Of a DNA stretch of 59,625 bases, positions 34,579 through 42,936 are shown piece after piece. The stretch covers positions 1 to 59,625 of the forward strand of contig DUPC01000062.1 of assembly GCA_012838545.1 (NCBI GenBank). The letters are read 5' to 3'. Under the pieces are notes generated by a model. That model made no database searches. It saw nothing but the letters and a program-made list of their open reading frames with translations, and was not told where the DNA came from. The stretch's first letter is position 1. Each line of letters opens with the position of its first letter. The translations under genes were made by a program, and so were the position numbers. This DNA is from Acholeplasmataceae bacterium (GTDB lineage Bacteria; Bacillota_I; Bacilli_A; ML615J-28; CAG-313).

Positions 34579-35586
34579 ATGAAAAAATACTTATTATTAT
34601 TAATTCTACTCCTATCGATGATAGGAATTACCGGTTGTAAAGATGATGATTTAATAAAAATTCACTTGGCAGAAGTTGCCCATTCCGTTTTCTACGCTCC
34701 TCAATATGTTGCCCTAAACAAAGGTTTCTTTGAAGAAGAAGGGTTAAAGGTGGAAATCACCAATGTCAATGGGGCAGACAAAGTAATGGCAGCTCTATTG
34801 TCTGGTGATGTCCAAATTGGTTTATGCGGGCCGGAAGCTTCTATTTACGTGTATAACAATGGTCAAGAAGATTATATGGTAAACTTCATCCAACTGACTC
34901 AACGGGATGGATCGTTTATTGTTGGGCGGGAACAAATCGAAAACTTCGATGTTACGATGCTTAAAAACAAAAGCATTTTAGGCGGTCGTAAAGGCGGTGT
35001 TCCGGAAATGACCTTGGAATACGTTATCAAACAAGCGGGTTTAACGCTTGCCCATAATAGTTTTGAAAATGACGTCAATGTCCGAATCGATGTGCAATTT
35101 GGGGCCATGGCAGGAGCTTTTATCAGCGGGGAAGGGGATTTTACAACCCTTTTCGAACCTACAGCCACGCAAATCGAACGTCAAGGCCATGGTTATGTCT
35201 TAGCCGCAGTGGGAGCTTTATCGGGCGAAATCCCTTTTACGGCTTATAGTTGCAATAAATCGTACTTGGAAAAAAACCATGAAATATTGGAAAAATTTAC
35301 TCGGGCGATTTATAAGGGACAAAAATATGTCCAAGAAAATTCCAATCGCGATGTGGCAATTGCCATGCAACCAAGTTTTGTGGATGCATCGCTTGATGAT
35401 TTGATTATGGTTGTTGCCAGATACCGATCCATTGACGCCTGGTGTCACACACCATCCTTCAAAGAAGAAGGGTTGAACCGCTTAATGGATATCATGGAAC
35501 TTGCGGGGGAATTAACCGTAAGGGCACCCTTTGAAAAAATCGTCGATAATTCGCTAGCAGAAAGGATTATCGATGAATTGAATTAA
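34579..35586 (+). CDS. ABC importer substrate-binding lipoprotein (NMT1/SsuA-like)
   Basis: A 335-residue surface lipoprotein with lipobox IGITGC (Cys20). The mature part is of the NMT1/THI5 and SsuA class: EVAHSVFYAPQYVALNKGFF, LLSGDVQIGLCGPEA, then GGRKGGVPEMTLEYVI and FTAYSCNKSY. These proteins bind sulfonates, nitrate or pyrimidine precursors such as HMP. No sulfonate monooxygenase or thi gene is nearby, so the ligand is unknown. The AAAAGGGG site precedes the ATG at 34579. An inverted repeat 58 bases after the stop may end the transcript. Confidence 0.88.
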   Translation: MKKYLLLLILLLSMIGITGCKDDDLIKIHLAEVAHSVFYAPQYVALNKGFFEEEGLKVEITNVNGADKVMAALLSGDVQIGLCGPEASIYVYNNGQEDYMVNFIQLTQRDGSFIVGREQIENFDVTMLKNKSILGGRKGGVPEMTLEYVIKQAGLTLAHNSFENDVNVRIDVQFGAMAGAFISGEGDFTTLFEPTATQIERQGHGYVLAAVGALSGEIPFTAYSCNKSYLEKNHEILEKFTRAIYKGQKYVQENSNRDVAIAMQPSFVDASLDDLIMVVARYRSIDAWCHTPSFKEEGLNRLMDIMELAGELTVRAPFEKIVDNSLAERIIDELN

Positions 35587-35644
35587 AAACTAAACAACTA
35601 ATAATTCAATTTGCACAAAAAAGAAAAAAACACATAATATAAAA

Positions 35645-35691
35645 TGTCAATTAAAAAGGCACTTGAAACTTTCAAGATTTTTTAATTGACA
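35645..35691. repeat. Long inverted repeat downstream of the ABC importer
   Basis: TGTCAATTAAAAA (35645-35657) is a perfect inverted copy of TTTTTAATTGACA (35679-35691). Inside, CTTGAAA (35662-35668) and TTTCAAG (35670-35676) pair around one base. The right arm contains the -35 box of the next promoter. It may end the ABC transcript or act as a regulator site for the small-RNA promoter. Confidence 0.6.
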
Positions 35692-35714
35692 GTATTATGC
35701 GCATATGCTATAAT
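35686..35714 (+). promoter_or_regulatory. Consensus promoter of a candidate small RNA
   Basis: TTGACA (35686-35691), 17-base spacer ending in TGC, TATAAT (35709-35714): both hexamers match consensus, one of the two strongest promoters in the window. Confidence 0.85.
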
Positions 35715-35720
35715 TATTTA

Positions 35721-35804
35721 CGAGAGGAGTCAAAAAAAGAGTTTATCCTTTTTTTGGAGTTTAGTTTTAGGAGAAGGAAACCGAAAGGTTTCCTATTTTT
35801 TTTA
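35721..35804 (+). ncRNA. Candidate small non-coding RNA of about 80-85 nt
   Basis: The span runs from the predicted start (seven bases after the consensus -10) to a strong terminator. No plausible coding sequence fits: the only open frame runs through the terminator stem. The RNA would carry two AGGAG/GGAGT-like segments and T-rich stretches before the terminator. It does not match tmRNA, SRP RNA, 6S RNA or known riboswitches by eye. Promoter and terminator are seen; the RNA itself is inferred. Confidence 0.6.
35775..35804 (+). terminator. Terminator of the candidate small RNA
   Basis: AGGAAACC-GAAA-GGTTTCCT (35775-35794) with a stable GAAA tetraloop, followed by ATTTTTTTTT. Confidence 0.9.
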
Positions 35805-35835
35805 ATAATTAAGGAAATACTTTTTGAGAGAAAAA

Positions 35836-36624
35836 TTAAATTTCCGAATTTGGTATTAACCAACTATTTTCAGGTTTAGATATTAATCTCGCTAATGAAT
35901 ATGCCCAATCTAGGGTGAATATTGTATTTGCTCTATATCGGCTTTTTACTTTTTCTACCGCAAGTGCCATTGTGTAAATTTTATTATCAACTGGTAAGTT
36001 TAAAGGCAAAAGAAACATTATTTTATTATTGTAATATTGTGGAACAGCAATCCTGTGATTTCGTTCGATTAACTTTTTTGTAGATTCAACAACTCCTTTT
36101 AACATTACTTGGACGGCAGGTTTTCCTAGATTAGCAATATCTGTATGGAATCTTTCCCAGTTTTCTTCAATAATATGTTGATAATTTATTACTATTTCTA
36201 AATTAGGGTCAAAAATCAGGTCCTCAAAGTTATCATAATGTTTTACCACACAAGGTGTTTTTTCAAACTTATCTAAAAACTCCCTGTTAGATTCAATAAA
36301 AAAATCAATAAAAAACCATTCTTGTCTTCCAACCATTTCGTTTCTTTTAAACATCATGATAATTGACTCATAATTTTTTGTTAATAATCCCGTGTTAAAA
36401 CAACAATAATCATTTTTTTCATCGAATAAAATGTTGTTAGTATTAAAAGCCCTCTCAAACGTTTTATCAATATAGAATTTCAAAACCCCAAGTGGGTATT
36501 CCGAATCAATAGTCCAATTCTCTTTTTCCGCCATTTCCTCTAATTCAGAAAGTTTATTAAAATAAAAATCATTATTACCAGTAAAAGCAAAATCTCTCAA
36601 AATCATTAAACCATTTTCCGCCAT
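35836..36624 (-). CDS. DUF3825-domain protein
   Basis: A 262-residue soluble protein. The C-terminal third has the DUF3825 marks: RIAVPQYYNNKIMFLLPL, then ALAVEK and TIFTLDWAYSLARLI with a final KPENSWL. The N-terminal half is rich in Phe, Asn, Asp and Glu and includes NTGLLTKNYE. DUF3825 has no firmly known function. The gene is more A/T-rich than its neighbours, is transcribed against them, and sits between a small-RNA unit and an A/T-rich gap (36625-36903), which suggests acquisition by transfer. GAGGAG precedes the ATG; a TATAAT lies about 30 bases upstream on the minus strand. Confidence 0.8.
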   Translation of the reverse strand: MAENGLMILRDFAFTGNNDFYFNKLSELEEMAEKENWTIDSEYPLGVLKFYIDKTFERAFNTNNILFDEKNDYCCFNTGLLTKNYESIIMMFKRNEMVGRQEWFFIDFFIESNREFLDKFEKTPCVVKHYDNFEDLIFDPNLEIVINYQHIIEENWERFHTDIANLGKPAVQVMLKGVVESTKKLIERNHRIAVPQYYNNKIMFLLPLNLPVDNKIYTMALAVEKVKSRYRANTIFTLDWAYSLARLISKPENSWLIPNSEI

Positions 36625-36867
36625 ATTACTCCTCTTTCTTCTTTATTCTACAAACATTATACAATATTATTAATAAAAATTGAGGAAAAAAGTAATAATT
36701 GGTTCAAAAACCTTATATTCTCGTTTTTTTTAAAAAAGTTTATTTTTAGCAGACTTTTGAGAAAAAATTTTTTTTATTTTGGCATCAATAAAAATAACTT
36801 TTTCCATTTAACTGGTAAACATCAAAATATTGTATATAGTGTTTCTAAAGACTTTTCGGGCGAATTA

Positions 36868-36876
36868 TGATAAAAT
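36868..36876 (+). promoter_or_regulatory. Extended -10 promoter of the lipid-kinase-like gene
   Basis: TGA-TAAAAT (TAAAAT 36871-36876), 27 bases before the start. No strong -35. The rest of 36625-36867 is A/T-rich and shows no gene. Confidence 0.4.
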
Positions 36877-36903
36877 AATAATCGCGTATGGAGAAGTAAA
36901 GAC

Positions 36904-37806
36904 ATGAAATATTATTTTGTAATTAATCCAATTGCTGGAAAAGCTAATCAAACCGAATCTTTATCACAAGAAATTAAACTGGCGTTTCAAAATTACCCTG
37001 CTCAATATGAAATCTATGTATCGCAATTCCCCGGGGATGCCCAAAGGTATGTCAGGGAAAAAGTAAAAACCGAACTAGGCGAAAAGACTTTTTTTGCTTG
37101 TGGGGGCGATGGAACGACTTTTGAGGTGGCCAACGGTTTAATCGGGGCTCCTAATGTACATTTAGGTGTCATTGCCATCGGTTCATGCAACGATTTACTG
37201 AAAAACTTTCCCGAATTCGATTTTCGTTCCGTCGAAAGAGCGATTTCCGGAAGTCATAAGTTGCTAGATGTTTTGAAAGTAAACGATTGTTATTCCGTGA
37301 ATGTCGTCAATATCGGTTTTGACGCGCGGACGAATGCGGACTGTTGTAAGTACAAAAAGCGAATCAAAAGCATTAAGACCGCTTATAACTTGGCTATTGT
37401 AAAAAATCTAGTAACCAAATTGTCTAGGAAGATGATAGTAACCGGCGATGAAAAACCTTTCTTTGCAGACAAACTGCTGCTTGCCACTTTTGCCAACGGT
37501 TCGTTCTATGGCGGTGGTTATAAATGCGCTCCCAAGGCAATTGTTGATGACGGTTTAATGGAAATGACCGTTGTTCGGTCAATTTCCCGAATTAAATTCC
37601 TAACCTTCATTAAATCCTATAAGGATGGAAGTTATTTGGATAATCCTAAATTATCGGCTATCATCGAGTATCGACGGGCCCACAAGGCTGTCATCGAAGC
37701 AGAAAAACCGTTTGAAGTTTGCATAGACGGCGAAAACTATCTTTGGAAACGAGTCGAAATTGAAATTAAAAACAAACAATTATCGTTTGTCATGCCGCGA
37801 ATTTAA
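36904..37806 (+). CDS. Diacylglycerol kinase-family lipid kinase
   Basis: A 300-residue cytosolic or membrane-associated kinase of the DagK/YegS/BmrU family that phosphorylates diacylglycerol or related lipids. It opens with FVINPIAGKA, has the ATP loop CGGDGTTFEVANGL near residue 65 (family consensus GGDGT), and later VNIGFDA and FANGSFYGGGYKCAPKA, which is the second conserved block, followed by DDGLME. GGAG precedes the ATG. It is a single-gene unit with terminator. Whether it is the housekeeping DgkB or another lipid kinase is not decided. Confidence 0.87.
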   Translation: MKYYFVINPIAGKANQTESLSQEIKLAFQNYPAQYEIYVSQFPGDAQRYVREKVKTELGEKTFFACGGDGTTFEVANGLIGAPNVHLGVIAIGSCNDLLKNFPEFDFRSVERAISGSHKLLDVLKVNDCYSVNVVNIGFDARTNADCCKYKKRIKSIKTAYNLAIVKNLVTKLSRKMIVTGDEKPFFADKLLLATFANGSFYGGGYKCAPKAIVDDGLMEMTVVRSISRIKFLTFIKSYKDGSYLDNPKLSAIIEYRRAHKAVIEAEKPFEVCIDGENYLWKRVEIEIKNKQLSFVMPRI

Positions 37807-37837
37807 CTCAGGGGGGTTATGCCCTTTGAGTTTTTTT
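37805..37837 (+). terminator. Terminator after the lipid-kinase-like gene
   Basis: AACTCA (37805-37810) pairs with TGAGTT (37827-37832), with an inner GGG/CCC stem, followed by T. Confidence 0.82.
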
Positions 37838-37891
37838 GTTTAAAAAATTAATGGTATGAGTTTATTACTTGCTTATTATTTAGTTTTCGAT

Positions 37892-37920
37892 TTGCCAAAA
37901 AAACAAAATTGCACTATAAT
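37892..37920 (+). promoter_or_regulatory. Promoter of ung
   Basis: TTGCCA (37892-37897), 17-base spacer, TATAAT (37915-37920). Confidence 0.82.
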
Positions 37921-37945
37921 ATTATAAACAGTGGAGGTAGTAGTC

Positions 37946-38596
37946 ATGGGGAAATCCTGGGAAGATTTAATTGCGATTGAAGCTAGGAAGCCTTATTGGT
38001 CAAAATTAGCAGAATTTATTCAAGAAGAGGAAAAACACTTTTTAATTTTTCCGCCCAGAAGTTACCGACTTATGGCATTGGAACTAACCCCTTTAGACAA
38101 AGTAAAGGTAGTAATTCTTGGTCAGGACCCTTATCCCGGCTATGGCCAAGCAAATGGGCTGGCGTTTTCGGTAAATAGGGGAATTGCCATACCGAAGAGC
38201 TTGCAAAACATTTATAAAGAATTAATTCAAGATGTTAAAATACCTGTTCCGCGTCACGGCGATTTAAGTTGTTGGGCTCGCCAAGGGGTATTGTTGCTTA
38301 ATACCGTATTGACGGTGAGAGAAGGCGCTCCCTTAAGTCATGCAGATAAGGGATGGGAATCCTTTACCGACGAAATCATCAAAACCATTAATGAACAAGA
38401 CCGCGGAATCGTCTTTTTGCTTTGGGGCAATAAGGCGATTGCGAAAAAGCATTTATTGACCAATCCGAAGCATTTGGTGTTAACCGCACCGCACCCTTCG
38501 CCGCTTTCTGCCAGTCGCGGTTTCCTTGGTTGCCGGCATTTTTCCTTAGCCAACGCCTTTCTAAAAGATCAGGGGGTAGATTGGCGAATTATCTAG
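37946..38596 (+). CDS. ung: Uracil-DNA glycosylase, family 1
   Basis: A 216-residue DNA repair enzyme that removes uracil from DNA. The water-activating motif GQDPYPG contains D61, and HPSPLSASRGF has the catalytic H183 with the DNA-intercalating loop. GLAFSV and GVLLLNTVLTVREG are further family blocks. ATG 37946 is used because GGAGG stands eight bases upstream; an upstream GTG overlaps that site. Length fits the family. It is followed 55 bases later by the D,D-carboxypeptidase gene. Confidence 0.95.
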   Translation: MGKSWEDLIAIEARKPYWSKLAEFIQEEEKHFLIFPPRSYRLMALELTPLDKVKVVILGQDPYPGYGQANGLAFSVNRGIAIPKSLQNIYKELIQDVKIPVPRHGDLSCWARQGVLLLNTVLTVREGAPLSHADKGWESFTDEIIKTINEQDRGIVFLLWGNKAIAKKHLLTNPKHLVLTAPHPSPLSASRGFLGCRHFSLANAFLKDQGVDWRII

Positions 38597-38651
38597 AACC
38601 CCTCTTTGCATATTGATTGCCGCTTTTGAATAAAATGAAGTGGTGATTAAT

Positions 38652-39848
38652 ATGCGTTTTTTTATTAACAAATTAAGATGGTCCCTTGCAGTGTGTTTAA
38701 TAATAATTATGTTGTTAGGGGGAGGAAGTGTACGGTCAAAAGGGGAAAGTTTTGGCGACAAAAAAGTTCAAATCGACCTTACCCCGCACTCGAAAAGCGC
38801 GATTTTGATTGAAGCCGAAACCGGCAATGTCCTGTATTCCAAGGAACCCGATTTAAAGCTTGCACCGGCCAGTATGACGAAAATTATGACGTTAAAACTC
38901 ATTTTTGATGCTTTGAACCAAAAGAGGATTAATTTGGACGATATTGTAACTACCTCGGAATATGCGGCGGGGATGGGAGGTTCGCAAATATACTTGGGAG
39001 TCGGCGAACAGATGTCGGTTCGCGATTTATTGAAAAGCGTAGGGATTGCTTCCGCTAATGATGCGGCGGTGGCATTAAGCGAAAAAATCAGTGGCAGCGA
39101 AGCCAATTTTGTGCAAATGATGAACAATGAAGCGAAAAAAATGGGACTCAAAAACACCTTGTTTCAAAACTCGACCGGACTTCCCGAATCCAACCATTAT
39201 TCCACTTCTCGGGATATGGCGATTCTTTCCCAAAAGTTAATCGAAGAGCACGGTCAAGAAGTTTTGGCGCTTACTTCCCAGTATGAAGATTATATCCGGG
39301 TGGGAACCGAAAAACAGTTTTGGTTGGTTAATACCAATAAACTGGTAAAACATGTTCCGGGGGTGGATGGAATCAAAACAGGGTGGACGGAGGATGCGGG
39401 ATATTGTCTTGCGGCGACGATGCAAAAAGACAGCATGCGCGTTATTTCGGTTGTCATGGCTGCGCCAAGCGTAACCGAACGGACTCAAGATACGATGGCG
39501 CTATTAAATTATGCGTTTGCCAATTTTGAAAAAGAAGTCGTATTGCCTAAGGGTACAGTCGTCGAAACAATCGATAACGTGTTGTTGGAACCGCACCGAA
39601 TAAATGTTATTACGGGAGCGGATTTGGTTCGCATCCGAAACAAGAATCAAGAAGCGGAACCGGTTTATTGGCGTTACAGCATCGACTATAAACTGGTTAA
39701 TGAATTAAAGAATCAAAATATCGGTTGGGCAAAGGCTTATTTGGGGGAAACAGTGGTTGATGAAGTGCCTTTGCATTTGGAAATCAAGAGTTCAAGAGCT
39801 TCCTTTTTTAGCATTTTCAAAGAAATACTAAAGAAAATATTTACCTAA
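38652..39848 (+). CDS. dacF: D-alanyl-D-alanine carboxypeptidase (PBP5-like, DacF)
   Basis: A 398-residue exported penicillin-binding protein that trims the terminal D-Ala of peptidoglycan stems. It has an N-terminal signal or anchor (hydrophobic 11-25), then SMTK (S74 nucleophile, K77), SAN (134-136) and KTG (242-244), followed by a PBP5-type C-terminal domain with a hydrophobic-basic end. The position directly before spoIIAA-spoIIAB-sigF is that of dacF in Bacillus, where forespore-made DacF sets spore cortex cross-linking. ATG 38652 follows GGTGAT. About 160 bases separate it from spoIIAA, so it may also read through from its own promoter. Confidence 0.92.
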   Translation: MRFFINKLRWSLAVCLIIIMLLGGGSVRSKGESFGDKKVQIDLTPHSKSAILIEAETGNVLYSKEPDLKLAPASMTKIMTLKLIFDALNQKRINLDDIVTTSEYAAGMGGSQIYLGVGEQMSVRDLLKSVGIASANDAAVALSEKISGSEANFVQMMNNEAKKMGLKNTLFQNSTGLPESNHYSTSRDMAILSQKLIEEHGQEVLALTSQYEDYIRVGTEKQFWLVNTNKLVKHVPGVDGIKTGWTEDAGYCLAATMQKDSMRVISVVMAAPSVTERTQDTMALLNYAFANFEKEVVLPKGTVVETIDNVLLEPHRINVITGADLVRIRNKNQEAEPVYWRYSIDYKLVNELKNQNIGWAKAYLGETVVDEVPLHLEIKSSRASFFSIFKEILKKIFT

Positions 39849-40010
39849 ATGCCAAAAAAAACGGGCGTAAGACAAAGAAAGACTTTCTTTTGTGGTCTTC
39901 AACAAGAAGGATAAAATTTATTTATTGATGTCCCTGTCTTGTTTTGACTACGATTGTCGAAGGTCTTTTTTTTCTTTTTTTCCTATGTTACAATGTTTTG
40001 GGTGATAAAG

Positions 40011-40361
40011 ATGGGATTACAAGTGCAAATGGCAATCAGAAGAAATACCCTTTATATTCGACTTAATGGGGAATTGGATCAAGCCAGTTCAAGCGGTTTG
40101 AAGGTGCGGGTTAGTGAAATTGTCAATAAATACTACATCCGCAACATCATCCTAAATTGTCAAAAACTAAACTTTATGGATAGTAGCGGAATCGGGTTTA
40201 TCATCGGCCGTTACAGTCAGGTGAAGGTTAGGAAAGGCAAGATTGTTTTATGTGAAATGAACGATATCGTGGAACGGATTTTTAATTTATCCGGTTTGAA
40301 AAAAATCTGCCAGGTTGCTTCTTGTGAAGAAGAAGCGGAAGGCTATTTGGAGGTAGCGTAA
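40011..40361 (+). CDS. spoIIAA: Anti-sigma-F factor antagonist SpoIIAA
   Basis: A 116-residue STAS protein that frees sigma F by binding SpoIIAB. The phosphorylatable serine sits in FMDSSGIGF as S58, the same number as in B. subtilis. The fold is otherwise standard, with LYIRLNGELDQ at the front. ATG 40011 follows GGGTGAT; upstream in-frame starts in a T-rich stretch are not supported. TGT-TACAAT at 39986-39994 could be an extended -10 for the operon; no clear sigma H element was recognised. The stop overlaps spoIIAB (TAATG). Confidence 0.95.
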   Translation: MGLQVQMAIRRNTLYIRLNGELDQASSSGLKVRVSEIVNKYYIRNIILNCQKLNFMDSSGIGFIIGRYSQVKVRKGKIVLCEMNDIVERIFNLSGLKKICQVASCEEEAEGYLEVA

Positions 40362-40786
40362 TGCACAATGAAATGAAAACCAGTTTTTTGGCAAAACCCG
40401 AAAATGTAATTTATGCGCGGACGATTGCAGTGGGATTTTTGCTCAACTTAAATTTGGAAATGGGGGTGCTTAATGAAATCAAAACCGTAATTTCCGAAGC
40501 GGTTACCAATGCGATAGTTCATGGTTATGGCAGCGATCCAAGTGAATGGGTTCATTTAAACATGAAATACGACGATGAAGCAATCGAGATGGAAGTCATA
40601 GACCATGGCATTGGGATTGAAGATGTGGAAAAGGCGAAAGAACCGTTATATTCAACCAAAGTCGATGAGGAACGGGCAGGTTTAGGTTTTACCATTATGG
40701 AAGTCTTCACCGATTGGTTGGATGTTTTTTCCACTCCGGGAATGGGAACAACGGTGAAAATGAAAAAAAAATACTATGTCAGGTAA
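40361..40786 (+). CDS. spoIIAB: Anti-sigma-F factor / serine kinase SpoIIAB
   Basis: A 141-residue GHKL-type ATPase that holds sigma F inactive in the predivisional cell and mother cell and phosphorylates SpoIIAA. The N box is EAVTNAIVHGY, the G1 box DHGIGIEDV and the G2 region GLGFTIMEVFTD. Overlap with spoIIAA by one base and with sigF by eleven indicates coupled translation, which keeps partner amounts matched. Confidence 0.95.
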   Translation: MHNEMKTSFLAKPENVIYARTIAVGFLLNLNLEMGVLNEIKTVISEAVTNAIVHGYGSDPSEWVHLNMKYDDEAIEMEVIDHGIGIEDVEKAKEPLYSTKVDEERAGLGFTIMEVFTDWLDVFSTPGMGTTVKMKKKYYVR

Positions 40787-41381
40787 GCAAACGGTTGATT
40801 TAGAGGAAGTAGTAAACGAACATCAGGGTCTAGTAAAATCAATCGTTAAACGCTTTTCGGTTAGTGCTTTTGACCAGGATGATTTAATGCAAGCAGGGTT
40901 TATGGGCTTAATCGATGCTTTCAAGCGCTTTAATCCGGAAAAAGGATATGCATTCAGCACTTATGCAACGCCCTTTATTTTAGGAGCGATCAAAAAAGAA
41001 TTAAAAAACCAAGAGATATTGCCGATAAGCCAACATTTTCGCAAAATTGTCAAAAAAGTGCAATCGTCCTCGCCCCTGCTCTCGATTGAAGAACTGACTA
41101 ATCACTGCCAGACATCTCGAGAAAACATTATATTAGCTTTAAATTATCAACCTCAAGTGGTTTCTTTGGATGAAGAATTGTTGGACCAAATACCCAGTAT
41201 TCATGATTGGACCATATCTCTTGCATCAGAACTATCTTACCTTTCTTCCATTGATAGAGAAATCTTTCAATTAAAATACTTTCACCATTGGACGCAAAAG
41301 AAAATCGCTCAAAAAATAGGAATTAATCAAAGCAGTGTCTGTCGAAGATTGCATAAAATGGTTTCCATGTTAATTAAGTAA
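40776..41381 (+). CDS. sigF: Forespore sigma factor sigma F (SigF)
   Basis: A 201-residue sigma-70 family factor that directs forespore genes after asymmetric division. Region 2 includes DDLMQAGFMGLIDAFKRF and GYAFSTYATPFILGAIKKE; region 4 has the helix-turn-helix WTQKKIAQKIGINQSSVCRR. At 201 residues it is clearly shorter than the B. subtilis protein (255), mainly through a trimmed region 3. It overlaps spoIIAB by eleven bases and is followed by a strong terminator that separates it from spoVA. Location after spoIIAB identifies it as sigma F and not sigma G or B. Confidence 0.93.
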   Translation: MSGKQTVDLEEVVNEHQGLVKSIVKRFSVSAFDQDDLMQAGFMGLIDAFKRFNPEKGYAFSTYATPFILGAIKKELKNQEILPISQHFRKIVKKVQSSSPLLSIEELTNHCQTSRENIILALNYQPQVVSLDEELLDQIPSIHDWTISLASELSYLSSIDREIFQLKYFHHWTQKKIAQKIGINQSSVCRRLHKMVSMLIK

Positions 41382-41396
41382 ATCTTTTTTAAAAAG

Positions 41397-41443
41397 AACG
41401 CATTATAGTTAGGTTTCCAAGAAACCGATAATGCGTTTTTTTT
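41397..41443 (+). terminator. Terminator between sigF and spoVAC
   Basis: AACGCATTAT (41397-41406) pairs with ATAATGCGTT (41428-41437), with an inner GGTTTC/GAAACC stem, then eight T. Confidence 0.9.
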
Positions 41444-41486
41444 GAATATTTTTGCCAAATTAACCAAAAATAACTATGGTGATAAG

Positions 41487-41924
41487 ATGGAAAAGCAAAT
41501 CTATGAAAAAGTCTTGAACAACACTAAAGTTAAACGCCCCGTATTAAAAAACAGTTTACAAGCCTTTTTAATTGGGGGAATTATTGCTTTACTCGGTCAA
41601 GCACTGCTCGATTTTTTTCAAAATGTTTTAGAATTGGAAGAAAAAATGGCCACCAGTATGATGTCGATAAGCTTAGTGTTTCTTTCCTCCCTGTTGACCG
41701 GAATCGGTATTTTTGACCGGATTGGGCAGTTTGCGGGGGCAGGATCGATTATTCCGATAACCGGGTTTTCCAATTCGATGACTTCGGCAGCTCTGGAAAG
41801 CAAAAGCGAAGGAATAGTTTTAGGCATAATGACCAATATGTTTAAATTGGCAGGCGCGGTAATTGTGGCGGGAATTGTCAGTGCCTTTTTTAGCGCTACG
41901 CTAATTTATTTATTCTCGAGGTGA
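41487..41924 (+). CDS. spoVAC: Stage V sporulation protein AC
   Basis: A 145-residue membrane protein, a mechanosensitive-channel-like part of the SpoVA complex that moves Ca-dipicolinate into the forespore and out at germination. The core KNSLQAFLIGGIIALLGQA, GAGSIIPITGFSNSMTSAALE and a final helix match the family. ATG 41487 follows GGTGAT, which fits the family N-terminus; the earlier frame start lies inside the terminator tail. It begins the reduced spoVA operon. Confidence 0.94.
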   Translation: MEKQIYEKVLNNTKVKRPVLKNSLQAFLIGGIIALLGQALLDFFQNVLELEEKMATSMMSISLVFLSSLLTGIGIFDRIGQFAGAGSIIPITGFSNSMTSAALESKSEGIVLGIMTNMFKLAGAVIVAGIVSAFFSATLIYLFSR

Positions 41925-41928
41925 TTAA

Positions 41929-42936
41929 ATGCGAAAAGTTGGAAAGCAAAGCATAATCTTTGACAAGGTTTATTTAAAAAGCGCTTCAACCATTGTAGGA
42001 CCGCTGGAAATGCAAGGACCGCTTGCTAAATACTATGATGCCAATTATGATAATTTGTATTGCGAAAAGCAAAACTGGGAACAAGCAGAAATGCAGCTGT
42101 TTTCCGACGTCTTGGATATCGCTTTAGTCAAAGCGAATCTAGCGGTTGACGAGATTGATATGATATTTGCGGGGGATTTGAATAATCAATTGTCGATTGC
42201 AAATTACTCTTTGCGCAATTATCCGATTCCCTATGTGGGAATCTATGGCGCCTGTTCCACCAGTAGTTTAAGTTTAATCAACGGTGCTTGTGTATTGGAT
42301 GGGGGATTGGGAAAATATATTCTTTGCGCTACCAGTTCCCATAATGCCACTAGCGAACGGCAGTTTCGTTACCCAACTGAATACGGAGGACAAAAACCCG
42401 ATTCGATAACCTTTACGGTTACCGGAGCGGGAGCAGGAATATTAACCCGAAATATTTGCGATGTCAGATTAACGAAAGCGACGATGGGAATCGTGGTCGA
42501 TTCCGGAACCACCGATTCTTTGGACATGGGGCGGTCAATGGCTCCTGCCGCTATTCATACCCTGAAAACTCACTTGGAAGACTTTCAAGAGGATATCAAC
42601 AGTTTTGATTTGATACTTACGGGTGATTTATCTACCTATGGGGCCAAAGCTTTTAAGGAACTTGCGAGAGAGTTTAAAATTGACCTAGGCAACAACTATC
42701 ATGATTGTGGCATGTTGGTTTATGATTTAGAAAACCAACCGGTGTTTGCGGGGGGGAGCGGTTGTGCCTGTGCGGCGGTGGTTATGTATGGCTATGTCGT
42801 AAAGCAAATGCTAGCCGGCCGGTTGAATAAAGTTTTGGTAATTGCCACTGGAGCACTGCTTAATCCGATTATGGTGGCGCAAAAAGAAACCATTCCGGGT
42901 ATTGCCCATGCAATCGTCTTAGAGAGGGTGAAATAA
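41929..42936 (+). CDS. spoVAD: Stage V sporulation protein AD
   Basis: A 335-residue thiolase-fold protein that binds dipicolinic acid on the inner-membrane side. The family blocks IYGACSTSSLSLINGA, FRYPTEYGGQKPDSITFTVTGAGA and FAGGSGCACAAVV are all present, including Cys residues equivalent to the ligand pocket. It begins four bases after spoVAC and its stop overlaps spoVAE (TAATG). Confidence 0.95.
   Translation: MRKVGKQSIIFDKVYLKSASTIVGPLEMQGPLAKYYDANYDNLYCEKQNWEQAEMQLFSDVLDIALVKANLAVDEIDMIFAGDLNNQLSIANYSLRNYPIPYVGIYGACSTSSLSLINGACVLDGGLGKYILCATSSHNATSERQFRYPTEYGGQKPDSITFTVTGAGAGILTRNICDVRLTKATMGIVVDSGTTDSLDMGRSMAPAAIHTLKTHLEDFQEDINSFDLILTGDLSTYGAKAFKELAREFKIDLGNNYHDCGMLVYDLENQPVFAGGSGCACAAVVMYGYVVKQMLAGRLNKVLVIATGALLNPIMVAQKETIPGIAHAIVLERVK

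Noticed and set aside
35697-35879. A 60-codon open frame in the small-RNA unit
   Set aside because: It begins before the expected RNA start, crosses the terminator stem and T run, and has no ribosome site.
41444-41472. Possible sigma G promoter (GAATA, 16 bases, CAAAAATA) for spoVAC
   Set aside because: The predicted start would fall inside the ribosome site at 41478, leaving no usable leader.
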